DNA of 64,000 nt from Flavobacteriia bacterium 40-80 (GTDB lineage: Bacteria > Bacteroidota > Bacteroidia > Flavobacteriales_D > Crocinitomicaceae): contig MKVF01000027.1 of the NCBI GenBank assembly GCA_001899145.1, forward strand, positions 1 through 64,000. Reading direction: 5' to 3'. Under the pieces are notes generated by a model. That model was not told the DNA's origin. It ran no database searches and was given only the letters and a program-made list of their open reading frames with translations. Of this stretch, positions 1 to 8,928 are shown one piece after another. Positions within the stretch are counted from its first letter, which is position 1, and each line of letters starts with the position of its first letter. The translations under genes were made by a program, and so were the position numbers.

Positions 1-462
1 GCCACAAACGGGACAGGAACGACCATTACAAATACTTCTGCGCCTACTGTTACTGTCGGAACGATCACTCCGGCATCTTGCGGAAGCAACAACGGAAGCA
101 TCAACATTTCTGTTTCAGGAGGAACGGCGCCTTACACTTATTCATGGTCAAACGGCGCCACTTCACAAAACTTGTCAGGTGCACCGGCAGGAAATTATAC
201 CGTGACAGTAACAGATAATAACGGATGTACAGCCACAAACGGGACAGGAACAATCATTACCAACACCTCCACTCCTACAATTACAGTAGGTACAGTCACA
301 AATGCTTCATGCGGAAGTAACAACGGGAGCGTTAATATCTCCGTTTCAGGAGGAACAGCACCTTATACCTACTCGTGGTCAAACGGATCAACTTCACAGA
401 ATCTGTCCGGTATGCCGGCAGGAACATACATAGTAACCGTAACAGATGTGAACGGTTGTACA
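1..462 (+). repeat. Two tandem 231-bp coding repeats
   Basis: The string gccacaaacgggacaggaac occurs at 1 and again at 232, and the ASCGSNN codons recur at 73 and 304, giving a period of 231 bp (77 codons). The copies are nearly identical at the DNA level apart from scattered third-position changes. The array is cut by the window start, so more copies may lie upstream. Confidence 0.9.
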
Positions 463-1278
463 AAAAACGGAGCAGCAACTATTTCATATGAGGACACGCT
501 TCATCTGGCCATTGTTGCAGATACAACAAAAGGATGTTCTCCTTTAGTTGTAAAATTTTCAAGCTCAATAACTAATGCGGATTCTTATTCATGGAACTTC
601 GGAGATGGTACGATTTCCGGCTCAAGTAATCCTGTTCATACATTTATCGGAGACACCTGCTTTAATGTTTCTTTGTCTGTAGCTGTGGGCGGATGTACCA
701 CTACTGTAAAAATGGATAGTGCTATCTGTGCTTTTCCTACACCGGAAGCAGCATTTATAGCTTCTACCTATGAGATTACAAACGTTTACAATGAAGTCTA
801 TTTCACCAACCAATCTCAGAACGCGACTTCTTATGACTGGTATTTCGGCGATGAAACAGGACACAGCACAAAAGAGCATCCTAAATATGTTTATGACCCG
901 GAAATTTTCAGAAATTACACTGTTATCTTAGTTGCTAAAAATGATAAAGGCTGTACGGATACTACCCGTGTAGTAATTAAAATGAGCGAGGATATTATAT
1001 TTTACGTTCCTAATACATTTACTCCTGACGGAGATGAGTTTAATAACATCTTTAAGCCTGTGATCGCGGAAGGTTATGATAATTTTGATTATGAAATGCT
1101 GGTATTCGACCGCTGGGGTGAAATTATCTTCGAGACACATAATACTAAAGTAGGCTGGGACGGCACATACTTAGGAAAAAAATGCCCGGAAGGAACTTAT
1201 GTATGGAAAATTATTGTCAAAAAACGGGAAGCTGTTGAAAAAATTCAAAAAATAGGACACGTAACATTATTGCGGTAA
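1..1278 (+). CDS. SprB-repeat/PKD surface protein with type B (gliding motility-associated) C-terminal sorting domain, 5' truncated
   Basis: The frame is open from base 1, so the gene starts outside the window; TTG at 172 lies inside a repeat and is not the start. In order it holds two SprB-type repeats of about 77 residues (SCGSNNGS, GGTAPYTYSWSNG, PAGxYxVTVTD), a PKD-like fold (SYSWNFGDG), a second PKD-like stretch (SYDWYFGDE), and a terminal domain beginning near FYVPNTFTPDGDEFNN with FDRWGE, GWDGTY and a final VTLLR. That end is characteristic of the family exported by the type IX system and called gliding motility-associated or type B CTD. The protein is therefore probably secreted and attached or released at the cell surface as an adhesin-like repeat protein. 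The binding target is unknown. Stop TAA is at 1276-1278. Confidence 0.9.
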   Translation, partial: ATNGTGTTITNTSAPTVTVGTITPASCGSNNGSINISVSGGTAPYTYSWSNGATSQNLSGAPAGNYTVTVTDNNGCTATNGTGTIITNTSTPTITVGTVTNASCGSNNGSVNISVSGGTAPYTYSWSNGSTSQNLSGMPAGTYIVTVTDVNGCTKNGAATISYEDTLHLAIVADTTKGCSPLVVKFSSSITNADSYSWNFGDGTISGSSNPVHTFIGDTCFNVSLSVAVGGCTTTVKMDSAICAFPTPEAAFIASTYEITNVYNEVYFTNQSQNATSYDWYFGDETGHSTKEHPKYVYDPEIFRNYTVILVAKNDKGCTDTTRVVIKMSEDIIFYVPNTFTPDGDEFNNIFKPVIAEGYDNFDYEMLVFDRWGEIIFETHNTKVGWDGTYLGKKCPEGTYVWKIIVKKREAVEKIQKIGHVTLLR

Positions 1279-1294
1279 ATCCAAAAATTATTCT

Positions 1295-1326
1295 GCTACC
1301 CCGCTGACATATTTGTACGGGGTAGC
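1295..1326 (+). terminator. Hairpin after the surface-protein gene
   Basis: The perfect 9-bp inverted repeat gctaccccg (1295-1303) / cggggtagc (1318-1326) with a 14-nt loop lies 17 nt after the stop codon. The run that follows is only moderately T-rich (cattatcctttctttt), so it is a plausible but not classical intrinsic terminator. Confidence 0.5.
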
Positions 1327-1554
1327 GAAACATTATCCTTTCTTTTCTTTTTCCGGCAATTTGCTGTTTAGCTTCTCTGTTCCGGTATCCTGCTAAAACA
1401 GTAATTATTATTAAAAATCTCCTAATTAACACTTTGGACTACTTTAAAGTTTTAGAATGGTTGATGCTGATATAGCAGATGTTGAGAGCAATAAAGGCAA
1501 AAGCTGGCCTCGGACTAATGCAGAAATGTAATCGGTATTACGTTTAAATTGTTG

Positions 1555-1562
1555 TAAATTTG
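1555..1562 (+). promoter_or_regulatory. Probable -7 element of uvrA
   Basis: TAAATTTG matches the Bacteroidota -7 consensus TAnnTTTG and sits 43 nt before the uvrA ATG. No clear TTTG -33 element was found at the right spacing. Confidence 0.4.
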
Positions 1563-1605
1563 CTCCCCGGATAATCTCCGGAAATATCGCAAAAAAGCAA
1601 CCCGC

Positions 1606-4425
1606 ATGAAAGAGGCTATTGAGAACGAGCAACAATACATTGAAGTTTACGGCGCACGTGAGCATAATCTGAAAAATGTCGATCTGAAAATACCCAGAAA
1701 TAAGCTGGTGGTATTTACAGGTCTGTCCGGTTCAGGAAAATCCTCGCTTGCTTTTGATACGATTTTTGCGGAAGGTCAGCGGCGTTATATCGAAACTTTT
1801 TCGGCGTATGCACGCCAGTTTTTAGGAGGTCTGGAGCGCCCGGACGTCGATAAAATCGAAGGACTAAGCCCGGTAATTTCCATTGAACAGAAAACAGTTT
1901 CCCGCTCTCCGAGATCAACAGTCGGGACAATTACGGAAATTTATGACTTTCTCCGCCTGCTATATGCGCGCGTGGGCACCGCTTATTCCTCCGAAACGGG
2001 CGAAGCGATGGTAAAATATTCAGATGAGCAGATCGTTCAGCTGATCCTGGAGAAGTATAAAGACAAACGTATCGTCCTGCTTGCTCCCAAAGTAAAAGGC
2101 CGGAAAGGGCATTACCGTGAATTGTTCGAGCAGATCCGCAAATCCGGATTTGCGAAAGTGCGGGTGGACGGAGAAATGCGGGACATTGAACCGGGAATGA
2201 AATTAGACCGTTATAAAATTCACGATATTGATATTGTCATTGATCGCCTTGTAGCGAACGAAGACTCCGGAAAAAGGCTGTATGAAGGCATTTTAACTTC
2301 CATGAAGCACGGGCAGAAAACCATGATGGTCATGGATTATGAAACGAATGAAGTGAGCTATTTTTCTCGCTTGCTGATGTGTCCAACGACAGGAATCAGT
2401 TATCCGGAACCGGAACCGTTCTTATTTTCTTTTAATTCTCCTTATGGTGCCTGTCCGAGATGCAACGGCTTGGGACAAGTAAGTGAAGTTTCAATGGAAA
2501 AAATAATCCCGGATCCGCAAAAAAGCATCAAATCCGGCGGAATTATACCTATCGGCGAATATAAGCGCACATGGATCTTTGAAAAAATCGACGAGTTTCT
2601 GAATTATCATGGTTATAAGCTGACAACTCCTATTAAAGATATTGATGAAGAGGTACTGAAAGTTCTGATCGACGGGAATGAAGGTCTGGAAAACAGCAAT
2701 AATAAAGAATTTACTTTCGAAGGAATCATCAGCTTTTTAATGCGCCATGCGGACGACGGCCCTGCAGCGATCCAGCGCTGGGCACAATCGTTTATGAATG
2801 TGGTTACCTGCCCGGATTGCAAAGGCTATCGTTTGAAAAAAGAAGCGCTCTATTTTAAAATAAATGATAAGCACATCGGGCAGCTTGCCGAAATGGATAC
2901 CGTCGATCTGAGAGACTGGTTTGAAAATGTTGAACAGCATCTTTCAGAAAGTCAACTGGCGATCGGAAAAGAAATTCTGAAAGAAATTAAAAGCCGGATC
3001 AATTTCATTGTAAATGTCGGCTTGGATTATCTGAGCCTGAACCGCTCTGCAAAAACACTTTCCGGTGGTGAAGCGCAGCGGATCCGCCTCGCGACGCAAA
3101 TCGGCACTGAGCTTATGAACGTGTTGTATATCCTGGATGAACCCAGCATCGGCCTTCACCAACGCGACAATACAAAACTGATAAAATCACTCCAGAACCT
3201 CAGAGATACCGGAAATTCCGTGATCGTTGTGGAACATGACAAAGAAATGATCGAGATCGCTGATTTCGTGGTAGATATAGGACCAAAAGCAGGCGTTCAC
3301 GGCGGAAGAATTGTCAATGCGGGAACTGTTGACCAATTAGATACGGAAGATTCATTTACTACAAAATATCTGAAAGGGGAACTGAAAATAGCAGTTCCGG
3401 AAACCAGAAGAAAAGGGAATGGAAAACAATTAAAATTAACGGGTGCAAGCGGTCACAACCTGAAAAATGTAAATCTGGAAATCCCGCTGGGAACTTTTAC
3501 CTGTATTTCAGGAGTTTCCGGAAGCGGTAAATCTTCACTGATCAATCAAACCCTGTATCCGATCCTGAATGCACATTTCTATAACGGAGTCAAAAAACCG
3601 CTTCCTTATAAGAAAATAGAAGGGTTGGAACACCTAGATAAGGTGATAGAAATTGACCAGGCCCCTATCGGAAGAACTCCCCGTTCAAATCCGGCAACCT
3701 ATACCAAAGTATTTGACGAAATCCGGAACTTGTATGCAAATCTTTCCGAATCCCAGATCCGTGGCTATAAACCGGGAAGATTTTCCTTCAATGTAGCAGG
3801 AGGACGCTGTGAGACCTGCGGTGGTGCAGGCGTAAAAGTCATCGAAATGAACTTTTTGCCGGATGTTCATGTGGACTGTGATACCTGTAACGGGAAACGT
3901 TACAACCGTGAAACGCTTGAGATCCGGTACAAAGGAAAATCTATCGGTGATGTGCTGGACATGCCGATCGAGGAAGCTGCTAAATTTTTCGAAAATATTC
4001 CGAAGATCAACCGTATTGTACAAACATTGGATTCTGTCGGATTGGGTTATGTAAAACTCGGACAGCCGAGCACAACGCTTTCCGGAGGCGAAGCACAACG
4101 TATCAAGCTGGCAACGGAGCTTTCGAAAAAAAGCACCGGAAAAACAATCTATATTCTGGATGAACCATCAACAGGACTCCATTTTGAAGATATCCGCATT
4201 TTGCTGGATGTTCTGCAGCGACTGGTTGAAGAAGGAAATACGATTCTGGTGATAGAGCACAACCTGGATATCATCAAAGTAGCCGATTATATTGTGGACG
4301 TAGGACCGGAAGGAGGAAGTAAAGGAGGAAATATCCTGTTCTCAGGTACACCGGAAGTATTTGTCAAAAGCAAGGTAAAATCTTACACCAAAGATTATTT
4401 AAAAACAGAGCTGAAAAACGATTAG
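1606..4425 (+). CDS. uvrA: Excinuclease ABC subunit UvrA
   Basis: UvrA is the damage-recognising ATPase of nucleotide excision repair, acting in the cytoplasm with UvrB and UvrC. The 939-residue length is typical. The first Walker A (GLSGSGKSS) is at residues 39-47, the first zinc-module cysteines are at C259, C283 and C286, and an ABC signature LSGGEAQR is at 485-492. The second half has Walker [10 protein letters not shown] from 636, the CETCGGAG ... CDTCNGKR zinc module, and a second LSGGEAQR at 825-832. Both ILDEPS Walker B motifs are visible. The ATG at 1606 gives the usual short leader before [14 protein letters not shown]. It appears monocistronic, with the next gene convergent. Nothing is missing. 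Confidence 0.98.
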   Translation: MKEAIENEQQYIEVYGAREHNLKNVDLKIPRNKLVVFTGLSGSGKSSLAFDTIFAEGQRRYIETFSAYARQFLGGLERPDVDKIEGLSPVISIEQKTVSRSPRSTVGTITEIYDFLRLLYARVGTAYSSETGEAMVKYSDEQIVQLILEKYKDKRIVLLAPKVKGRKGHYRELFEQIRKSGFAKVRVDGEMRDIEPGMKLDRYKIHDIDIVIDRLVANEDSGKRLYEGILTSMKHGQKTMMVMDYETNEVSYFSRLLMCPTTGISYPEPEPFLFSFNSPYGACPRCNGLGQVSEVSMEKIIPDPQKSIKSGGIIPIGEYKRTWIFEKIDEFLNYHGYKLTTPIKDIDEEVLKVLIDGNEGLENSNNKEFTFEGIISFLMRHADDGPAAIQRWAQSFMNVVTCPDCKGYRLKKEALYFKINDKHIGQLAEMDTVDLRDWFENVEQHLSESQLAIGKEILKEIKSRINFIVNVGLDYLSLNRSAKTLSGGEAQRIRLATQIGTELMNVLYILDEPSIGLHQRDNTKLIKSLQNLRDTGNSVIVVEHDKEMIEIADFVVDIGPKAGVHGGRIVNAGTVDQLDTEDSFTTKYLKGELKIAVPETRRKGNGKQLKLTGASGHNLKNVNLEIPLGTFTCISGVSGSGKSSLINQTLYPILNAHFYNGVKKPLPYKKIEGLEHLDKVIEIDQAPIGRTPRSNPATYTKVFDEIRNLYANLSESQIRGYKPGRFSFNVAGGRCETCGGAGVKVIEMNFLPDVHVDCDTCNGKRYNRETLEIRYKGKSIGDVLDMPIEEAAKFFENIPKINRIVQTLDSVGLGYVKLGQPSTTLSGGEAQRIKLATELSKKSTGKTIYILDEPSTGLHFEDIRILLDVLQRLVEEGNTILVIEHNLDIIKVADYIVDVGPEGGSKGGNILFSGTPEVFVKSKVKSYTKDYLKTELKND

Positions 4426-4651
4426 ATAACGGATAACAGAAAAAAGGCACCAGATAAAAGACCTTTATCGGGAATGTAGCAATTCAACAAAGATCTGTGT
4501 CGGAAAATAAAGTTAATTTCCTACGATTCGATTTACTTGTCGTTATCAGCACAGCTCTTCTGTCAAAAGAGATCGTTTACCAACAGAAAGTTTACACCTC
4601 TCTTATTTTTAGGTTTAACGCCCTCTTATGTCAATAGACAATATTACAAAT

Positions 4652-6601
4652 TCAGGTTGCGCTGATATGCCTTTTAAGCCACACCAGACATTCGTCAAAC
4701 TTTTTGAAGTTCATCTCTTCCGAAATTAAGTTCGGAATAATTTCTATTCTTCGGATAAGATATTCAGGTTGCTTTTGCAAACAAACCATCATTACTTTTT
4801 TCCCTCGCTTATCCAGATCGCTGATAATATCCTCCAACGTATATAATCCGCTTTGGTCGATGTATGTTACCCGGTCCATTCTCAGAATTATATATTCTGA
4901 ATTATCGGAAATTTGTTGATATAAAATCTGCAAATCGGTCGTGTTTCCAAAAAATAATGGACCTCCTAAATGTTTCACAAAAATCTTTTCGGCGATTTTT
5001 CCATCTATCCCTTTCTCATCATCCCAAGGAAGTTCTTCCGATTTATCCAGACGTGTAATTTCAGCTTTTTGAGCATTTACATCTCCCATTTTCTTCATAA
5101 AAATCAAGGCAGAAATAACCAATCCAACTCCCACAGCAATAACCAAGTCCACAAAAACAGTAAGTAATGTAACTATAATCATTACCAAAACATCTCCTAC
5201 CGGTGTTTTTCTTATAGCTTTAAGTCCTCTGTAATCAAAAATTCCGATACCTACCGTGATTAAAACGCCTGCCAAAACTGATGATGGGATTTTTGATGCA
5301 ATCGGAGCAAAAAATAGTAAAATACTCAGTAAAAGCATTGATGCAATTATTCCTGAAAGACGGGTTTTCCCGCCTGCATTCATATTAACCAATGTCCGTA
5401 CTGTGGCACTCGACCCCGGGATACCACCGAACAATGCCGCCATACTGTTACCTACACCTTGGGAAAACAGCTCCTGACTTGAATTGTGCTGGGTTTTCTC
5501 TTTCGTGTCCACAATGACAGAAGTAAGCAAGGAGTCGATTGAACCCAACAAGGCCAATGAAACAACTGCCATCAACAACGGACGAATCGTATCGAAACTG
5601 AAGCCTGAAAACAATTCAAAATGCAACCCTGGAAAACCTTGCGGAATTTCACTGATAGTATATAAATCGAATTGGAAATAAATGGCTATTGCCGAAACCA
5701 GCACCAGTGCAATCAAGGTAGTTGGAGTGGATGAGGCAATTTTTTTCAATCCGTCGAAAAAGCGAATTCTTCCGGGCAAAAGTTTAAGCAACTCTTTAAA
5801 TCCGTAAATAACAAGGACGGTAAAAATAACAAATGTAAATTCCAGCCAATTAATATTTTTCAACCCCCTGTTGAGGTTTTTTATAATTCCTGCAGCAGAT
5901 TTTACCTGTGCATCACTAATCGCTTTTGATTCTTCCAAAATTTCATCTTGAGAAACTTGTCTGGCGATGACTATCTTTTTTTCTATCAGAGCTAGATCTT
6001 CCAGACTGAGCTGACTTTCTGATTTAATTTCCTGAAAAATTTTAGTCATTATTTTAGTTTCAGCCAACGATTTATTCTTCTCGACAAGCTCCACATCTTT
6101 TGAGGCAACATATCCAAGTAACGGAAAAATCTGCCCCATAATAATGATAATGGCAATTCCGTTCATAAAACCAGATATGACGGGGTAAGGAATGTATTTG
6201 ATGTATTTTCCGACACCAATCAAGCCCAAAATAATCTGGACGATTCCTGCCAAAAAGAAAACCATCAAAATAGAAGGTATCGCTTCATTCAGATTTCCGT
6301 CAAAACTTTGAACAACCTGCGAAATTACGACCATACTCACTGCTGTCATCGGTGCAGTTGGTCCGCTTATCTGCTGTTGTGTGGAACAAAACAAAGATGC
6401 GAAAAAACCAATAGCTATCGCTCCGAATAATCCCGCAGCCGCACCTAATCCCGACTGTTCTCCAAATGCCATCGCCAATGGCAGGGCAACAATTCCCGAA
6501 GTAATACCTCCAAAAAAGTCTCCTCTAAAGTTTTTAAAACTGATATAATCTCTAAACATCTTCTCCTGATTTTTATTAAATCTTTTTAATATGCTAAACA
6601 T
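4652..6601 (-). CDS. SulP-family anion permease with STAS domain
   Basis: This is an inner-membrane secondary transporter of the SLC26/SulP family (sulfate, bicarbonate or other anions). The family motif SGPTAPMT is at residues 79-86, with many hydrophobic helices between about 30 and 520, and a C-terminal STAS domain from about 540 containing TYIDQSGLYTLEDII. An extra hydrophilic, Lys/Glu-rich, probably helical segment of about 85 residues (roughly 166-250) interrupts the membrane domain after the helix ending GQIFPLLGYV. The substrate cannot be read from the sequence. The gene lies 126 bp downstream of a Na+/H+ antiporter on the same strand, which fits a Na+-coupled bicarbonate transporter, but that is inference. 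A second in-frame ATG at residue 15 (MFRDYIS) is an alternative start. Confidence 0.9.
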   Translation of the reverse strand: MFSILKRFNKNQEKMFRDYISFKNFRGDFFGGITSGIVALPLAMAFGEQSGLGAAAGLFGAIAIGFFASLFCSTQQQISGPTAPMTAVSMVVISQVVQSFDGNLNEAIPSILMVFFLAGIVQIILGLIGVGKYIKYIPYPVISGFMNGIAIIIIMGQIFPLLGYVASKDVELVEKNKSLAETKIMTKIFQEIKSESQLSLEDLALIEKKIVIARQVSQDEILEESKAISDAQVKSAAGIIKNLNRGLKNINWLEFTFVIFTVLVIYGFKELLKLLPGRIRFFDGLKKIASSTPTTLIALVLVSAIAIYFQFDLYTISEIPQGFPGLHFELFSGFSFDTIRPLLMAVVSLALLGSIDSLLTSVIVDTKEKTQHNSSQELFSQGVGNSMAALFGGIPGSSATVRTLVNMNAGGKTRLSGIIASMLLLSILLFFAPIASKIPSSVLAGVLITVGIGIFDYRGLKAIRKTPVGDVLVMIIVTLLTVFVDLVIAVGVGLVISALIFMKKMGDVNAQKAEITRLDKSEELPWDDEKGIDGKIAEKIFVKHLGGPLFFGNTTDLQILYQQISDNSEYIILRMDRVTYIDQSGLYTLEDIISDLDKRGKKVMMVCLQKQPEYLIRRIEIIPNLISEEMNFKKFDECLVWLKRHISAT

Positions 6602-6727
6602 AATTTTCTCATGTTGCTCTGTTTATTGCAATTTAAATCTGTGAATATCAAATAGCTGATATACAAAAAGTAATATTATTGTTGTTGAAATGATTCCCGA
6701 AACCAGAATTATCTGATAAGCAATTCC

Positions 6728-8047
6728 CTAAAACTCTTGATTCGTTTCCGATATTTCTTTCTGGTTGTTTGCGATTACATTTGTAGGTCGAGGGATTTTA
6801 ATTTTCGTGTTTTTATCAGCAACAGTACCAATTGTAAGACCCTGAACAATAATAGAAAATACAACAACAAAATACGTAATGGCAACGATAGCTTCTTTGT
6901 GCTCAACACTATCCGGAATAGACAAGGCAAGAGCAATTGACACTCCACCTCTGATTCCTCCCCATGTAAGTACTTTTATAGTATGATTATCAATTTTCTT
7001 TTTAAATCGTATCAGTTTGGCAGGAAGCAAAATTGATAAAAAACGGGAAATTAAAACTACAATAATGGCTACGGCACCAGCTTTCCAATATTGCTGTAAA
7101 TCAGAGATTACAATTACCTGTAAACCAATAAATAAGAAAAGTACCGCATTAAAGATCTCGTCTGTAACTTCCCAGAATTTATGGAGATAATCTTTTAATT
7201 CTTCCGCGACTTCTGTTTTGGAAAATCTCATATTTCCGATATACAAACCGGCAGCGACCATTGCTAAAGGAGCAGAAACGTGCAGCTCATGGCACAGCAT
7301 ATAGCCGCCCATTACAATGGACAATGTCGCCATAACCGCAATTTTATAATCCTTGGTTTTTTTAATCAGCTTTTCGGTTATAATTCCCAGAACAAGCCCT
7401 ACGATCAATCCGCCGAAAAATTCCTGCATAAAGAACCACGTGATATTACCAAAGGTAACCTCACTTCTCTCTCCTGTCGCAATTTGAAGCACAACAGCGA
7501 ATAAAACGATGGCTGTTCCGTCATTGAACAAAGATTCACCGGCAACTTTCGTCTGTAACGATTTGGAAACATTAGCTTCCTTTAAAACTCCGAGAACTGC
7601 TATCGGGTCTGTCGGAGCAATTAATGCACCAAAAAGCAGACAATTGATAAAAGGAATCTGGCTTCCAAACCATTCTGTTAAGAAATAAAGCGAAAAAGCA
7701 ACCAAAAAAGCCGTTATTACTACACTGAAAGTAGCGAAAATGCCAATCGCGCCGCGATGCTCTCTCAAATCTGACATTTTAATGTGAATCCCTCCGGCGA
7801 ACAACAGGAAATTCAGCAATGCTCCCATTAATATTTCATTGAAATCTACACTCTTAGGTAAATCTCTCATAGAATTCAATAATTCTTCACTAAGAATCCT
7901 ATCTCCAAAGCTTACTAAGAGGACAGAAAAGAAAATGGCAATAACCATAATTCCGATAGTGGAAGGGAGTTTTAACCATTGTTTATTTAAAAAAGAGAAA
8001 AGGGTTGCTACGACAATAAGTAAAGAGAACGAGTAATAAATTTCCAT
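6728..8047 (-). CDS. CPA1-family Na+/H+ antiporter (NhaP-like)
   Basis: A polytopic inner-membrane cation:proton antiporter of about 439 residues. Recognisable family segments are LPSTIGIMVIA near the N terminus, the ALIAPTDPIAVLGVL helix with its ion-binding aspartate, GESLFNDGTAIVLF (the ND pair), and TWGGIRGGVSIALALS. Together these place it in the NhaP/CPA1 group rather than NhaA. I chose the ATG at 8047 (MEIYYSFSLLIVV) because it starts directly at the first membrane helix; an in-frame ATG at 8113 would add 22 residues without obvious function. It is transcribed toward the SulP gene and divergently from the LOG-family gene. Its likely role is Na+ extrusion or pH balance. Confidence 0.9.
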   Translation of the reverse strand: MEIYYSFSLLIVVATLFSFLNKQWLKLPSTIGIMVIAIFFSVLLVSFGDRILSEELLNSMRDLPKSVDFNEILMGALLNFLLFAGGIHIKMSDLREHRGAIGIFATFSVVITAFLVAFSLYFLTEWFGSQIPFINCLLFGALIAPTDPIAVLGVLKEANVSKSLQTKVAGESLFNDGTAIVLFAVVLQIATGERSEVTFGNITWFFMQEFFGGLIVGLVLGIITEKLIKKTKDYKIAVMATLSIVMGGYMLCHELHVSAPLAMVAAGLYIGNMRFSKTEVAEELKDYLHKFWEVTDEIFNAVLFLFIGLQVIVISDLQQYWKAGAVAIIVVLISRFLSILLPAKLIRFKKKIDNHTIKVLTWGGIRGGVSIALALSIPDSVEHKEAIVAITYFVVVFSIIVQGLTIGTVADKNTKIKIPRPTNVIANNQKEISETNQEF

Positions 8048-8180
8048 TGTAAAATTTGTGAAACTTTGTTTATCAAAATCTAAAAATACTATTTTCTCGC
8101 TTATTTTTTCCATTTTTGACGGCCATATACACCCTATACGTGCACAATAAATGAATTTTTAACATTTAATTCAAAATAGA

Positions 8181-8864
8181 ATGAAAGCCATTAAAAAGGA
8201 TTGGAATGCGATAAAAGTAAACGACAGCTGGGCTATTTTCAAGATCATGTCTGAGTTTGTGGACTCTTACGACCGGTTAGCCCAGGTAGGTCCCTGTCTG
8301 TCTATTTTCGGATCAGCAAGGACACAACCGGACAACAAATACTATCAATTAGCGCAGGAAGTGGCAAAAGAATGCGCCGCAAATGGTTTCGGAGTAATTA
8401 CCGGAGGAGGGCCCGGAATTATGGAGGCAGCGAATAAAGGTGCGCAGGAAGGCAAGGGAACATCTGTAGGATTAAATATTAATCTGCCATTTGAGCAATC
8501 TCACAATCAATATATTGATCTGGAGCATATTTTTGATTACCGTTACTTTTTCGTACGTAAAGTAATGTTCGTGAAATATGCACAGGGATTTATAATTCTT
8601 CCCGGCGGCCTGGGAACGCTGGACGAATTGTTTGAAGCCTTAACGCTGGTTCAGACAAAAAAAATAAAACGAAAACCAATTGTCCTGATGGGCAGCGAAT
8701 ATTGGGAAGGATTAATGGACTGGATCAAGGAAGTGATGCTGAATAAAGAAAATAATATTTCAGAAAAAGACCTGGATCTGTTTAAGATTGTTGACTCTCC
8801 TAAGGAAGCATTGAAATATATTGATGAGTTCTATCAAACACATGACCTGACTCCGAATTTTTAA
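8181..8864 (+). CDS. LOG-family nucleotide 5'-monophosphate phosphoribohydrolase (TIGR00730-type)
   Basis: A 227-residue Rossmann-like cytoplasmic protein of the LOG/YgdH family, which hydrolyses (cytokinin) nucleoside 5'-monophosphates to base plus ribose phosphate. The signature GGGPGIMEAANKGA runs from about residue 75 and the catalytic PGGLGTLDE is at 141-149. The N-terminal extension (residues 1-35) before the SIFGSAR strand is typical of Bacteroidota members. Family annotations as lysine decarboxylase are historical and not supported. It is followed by a strong bidirectional terminator. Confidence 0.93.
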   Translation: MKAIKKDWNAIKVNDSWAIFKIMSEFVDSYDRLAQVGPCLSIFGSARTQPDNKYYQLAQEVAKECAANGFGVITGGGPGIMEAANKGAQEGKGTSVGLNINLPFEQSHNQYIDLEHIFDYRYFFVRKVMFVKYAQGFIILPGGLGTLDELFEALTLVQTKKIKRKPIVLMGSEYWEGLMDWIKEVMLNKENNISEKDLDLFKIVDSPKEALKYIDEFYQTHDLTPNF

Positions 8865-8888
8865 ATTCATTTTATAAATCCCGGATAA

Positions 8889-8928
8889 AAAAATAAAGGC
8901 GGTTCATTAATGAACCGCCTTTATTTTT
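8889..8928. terminator. Bidirectional terminator (40-bp perfect palindrome)
   Basis: Bases 8889-8928 form a perfect palindrome centred on attaat with the GC block ggcggttc/gaaccgcc and A- and T-runs on both sides. It serves the plus-strand LOG gene and the minus-strand RND pump gene, whose stop codon lies at its right edge. Confidence 0.92.

Larger units (their letters stand above)
1279..1605. other. Intergenic region before uvrA
   Basis: These 327 bases hold no convincing gene. They contain the hairpin at 1295-1326 and the TAnnTTTG element at 1555-1562. A 24-codon ATG frame at 1457-1531 has no support and was left out. Confidence 0.6.

Noticed and set aside
1457-1531. 24-codon ATG frame upstream of uvrA
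   Set aside because: No promoter, terminator or composition support; probably chance.
3685-4098. 137-codon frame antisense to uvrA
   Set aside because: Lies wholly inside a well-supported gene and shows no family content.
6728-8113. Longer start for the Na+/H+ antiporter at 8113
   Set aside because: The internal ATG at 8047 starts at the first membrane helix; the extra residues have no recognised role.
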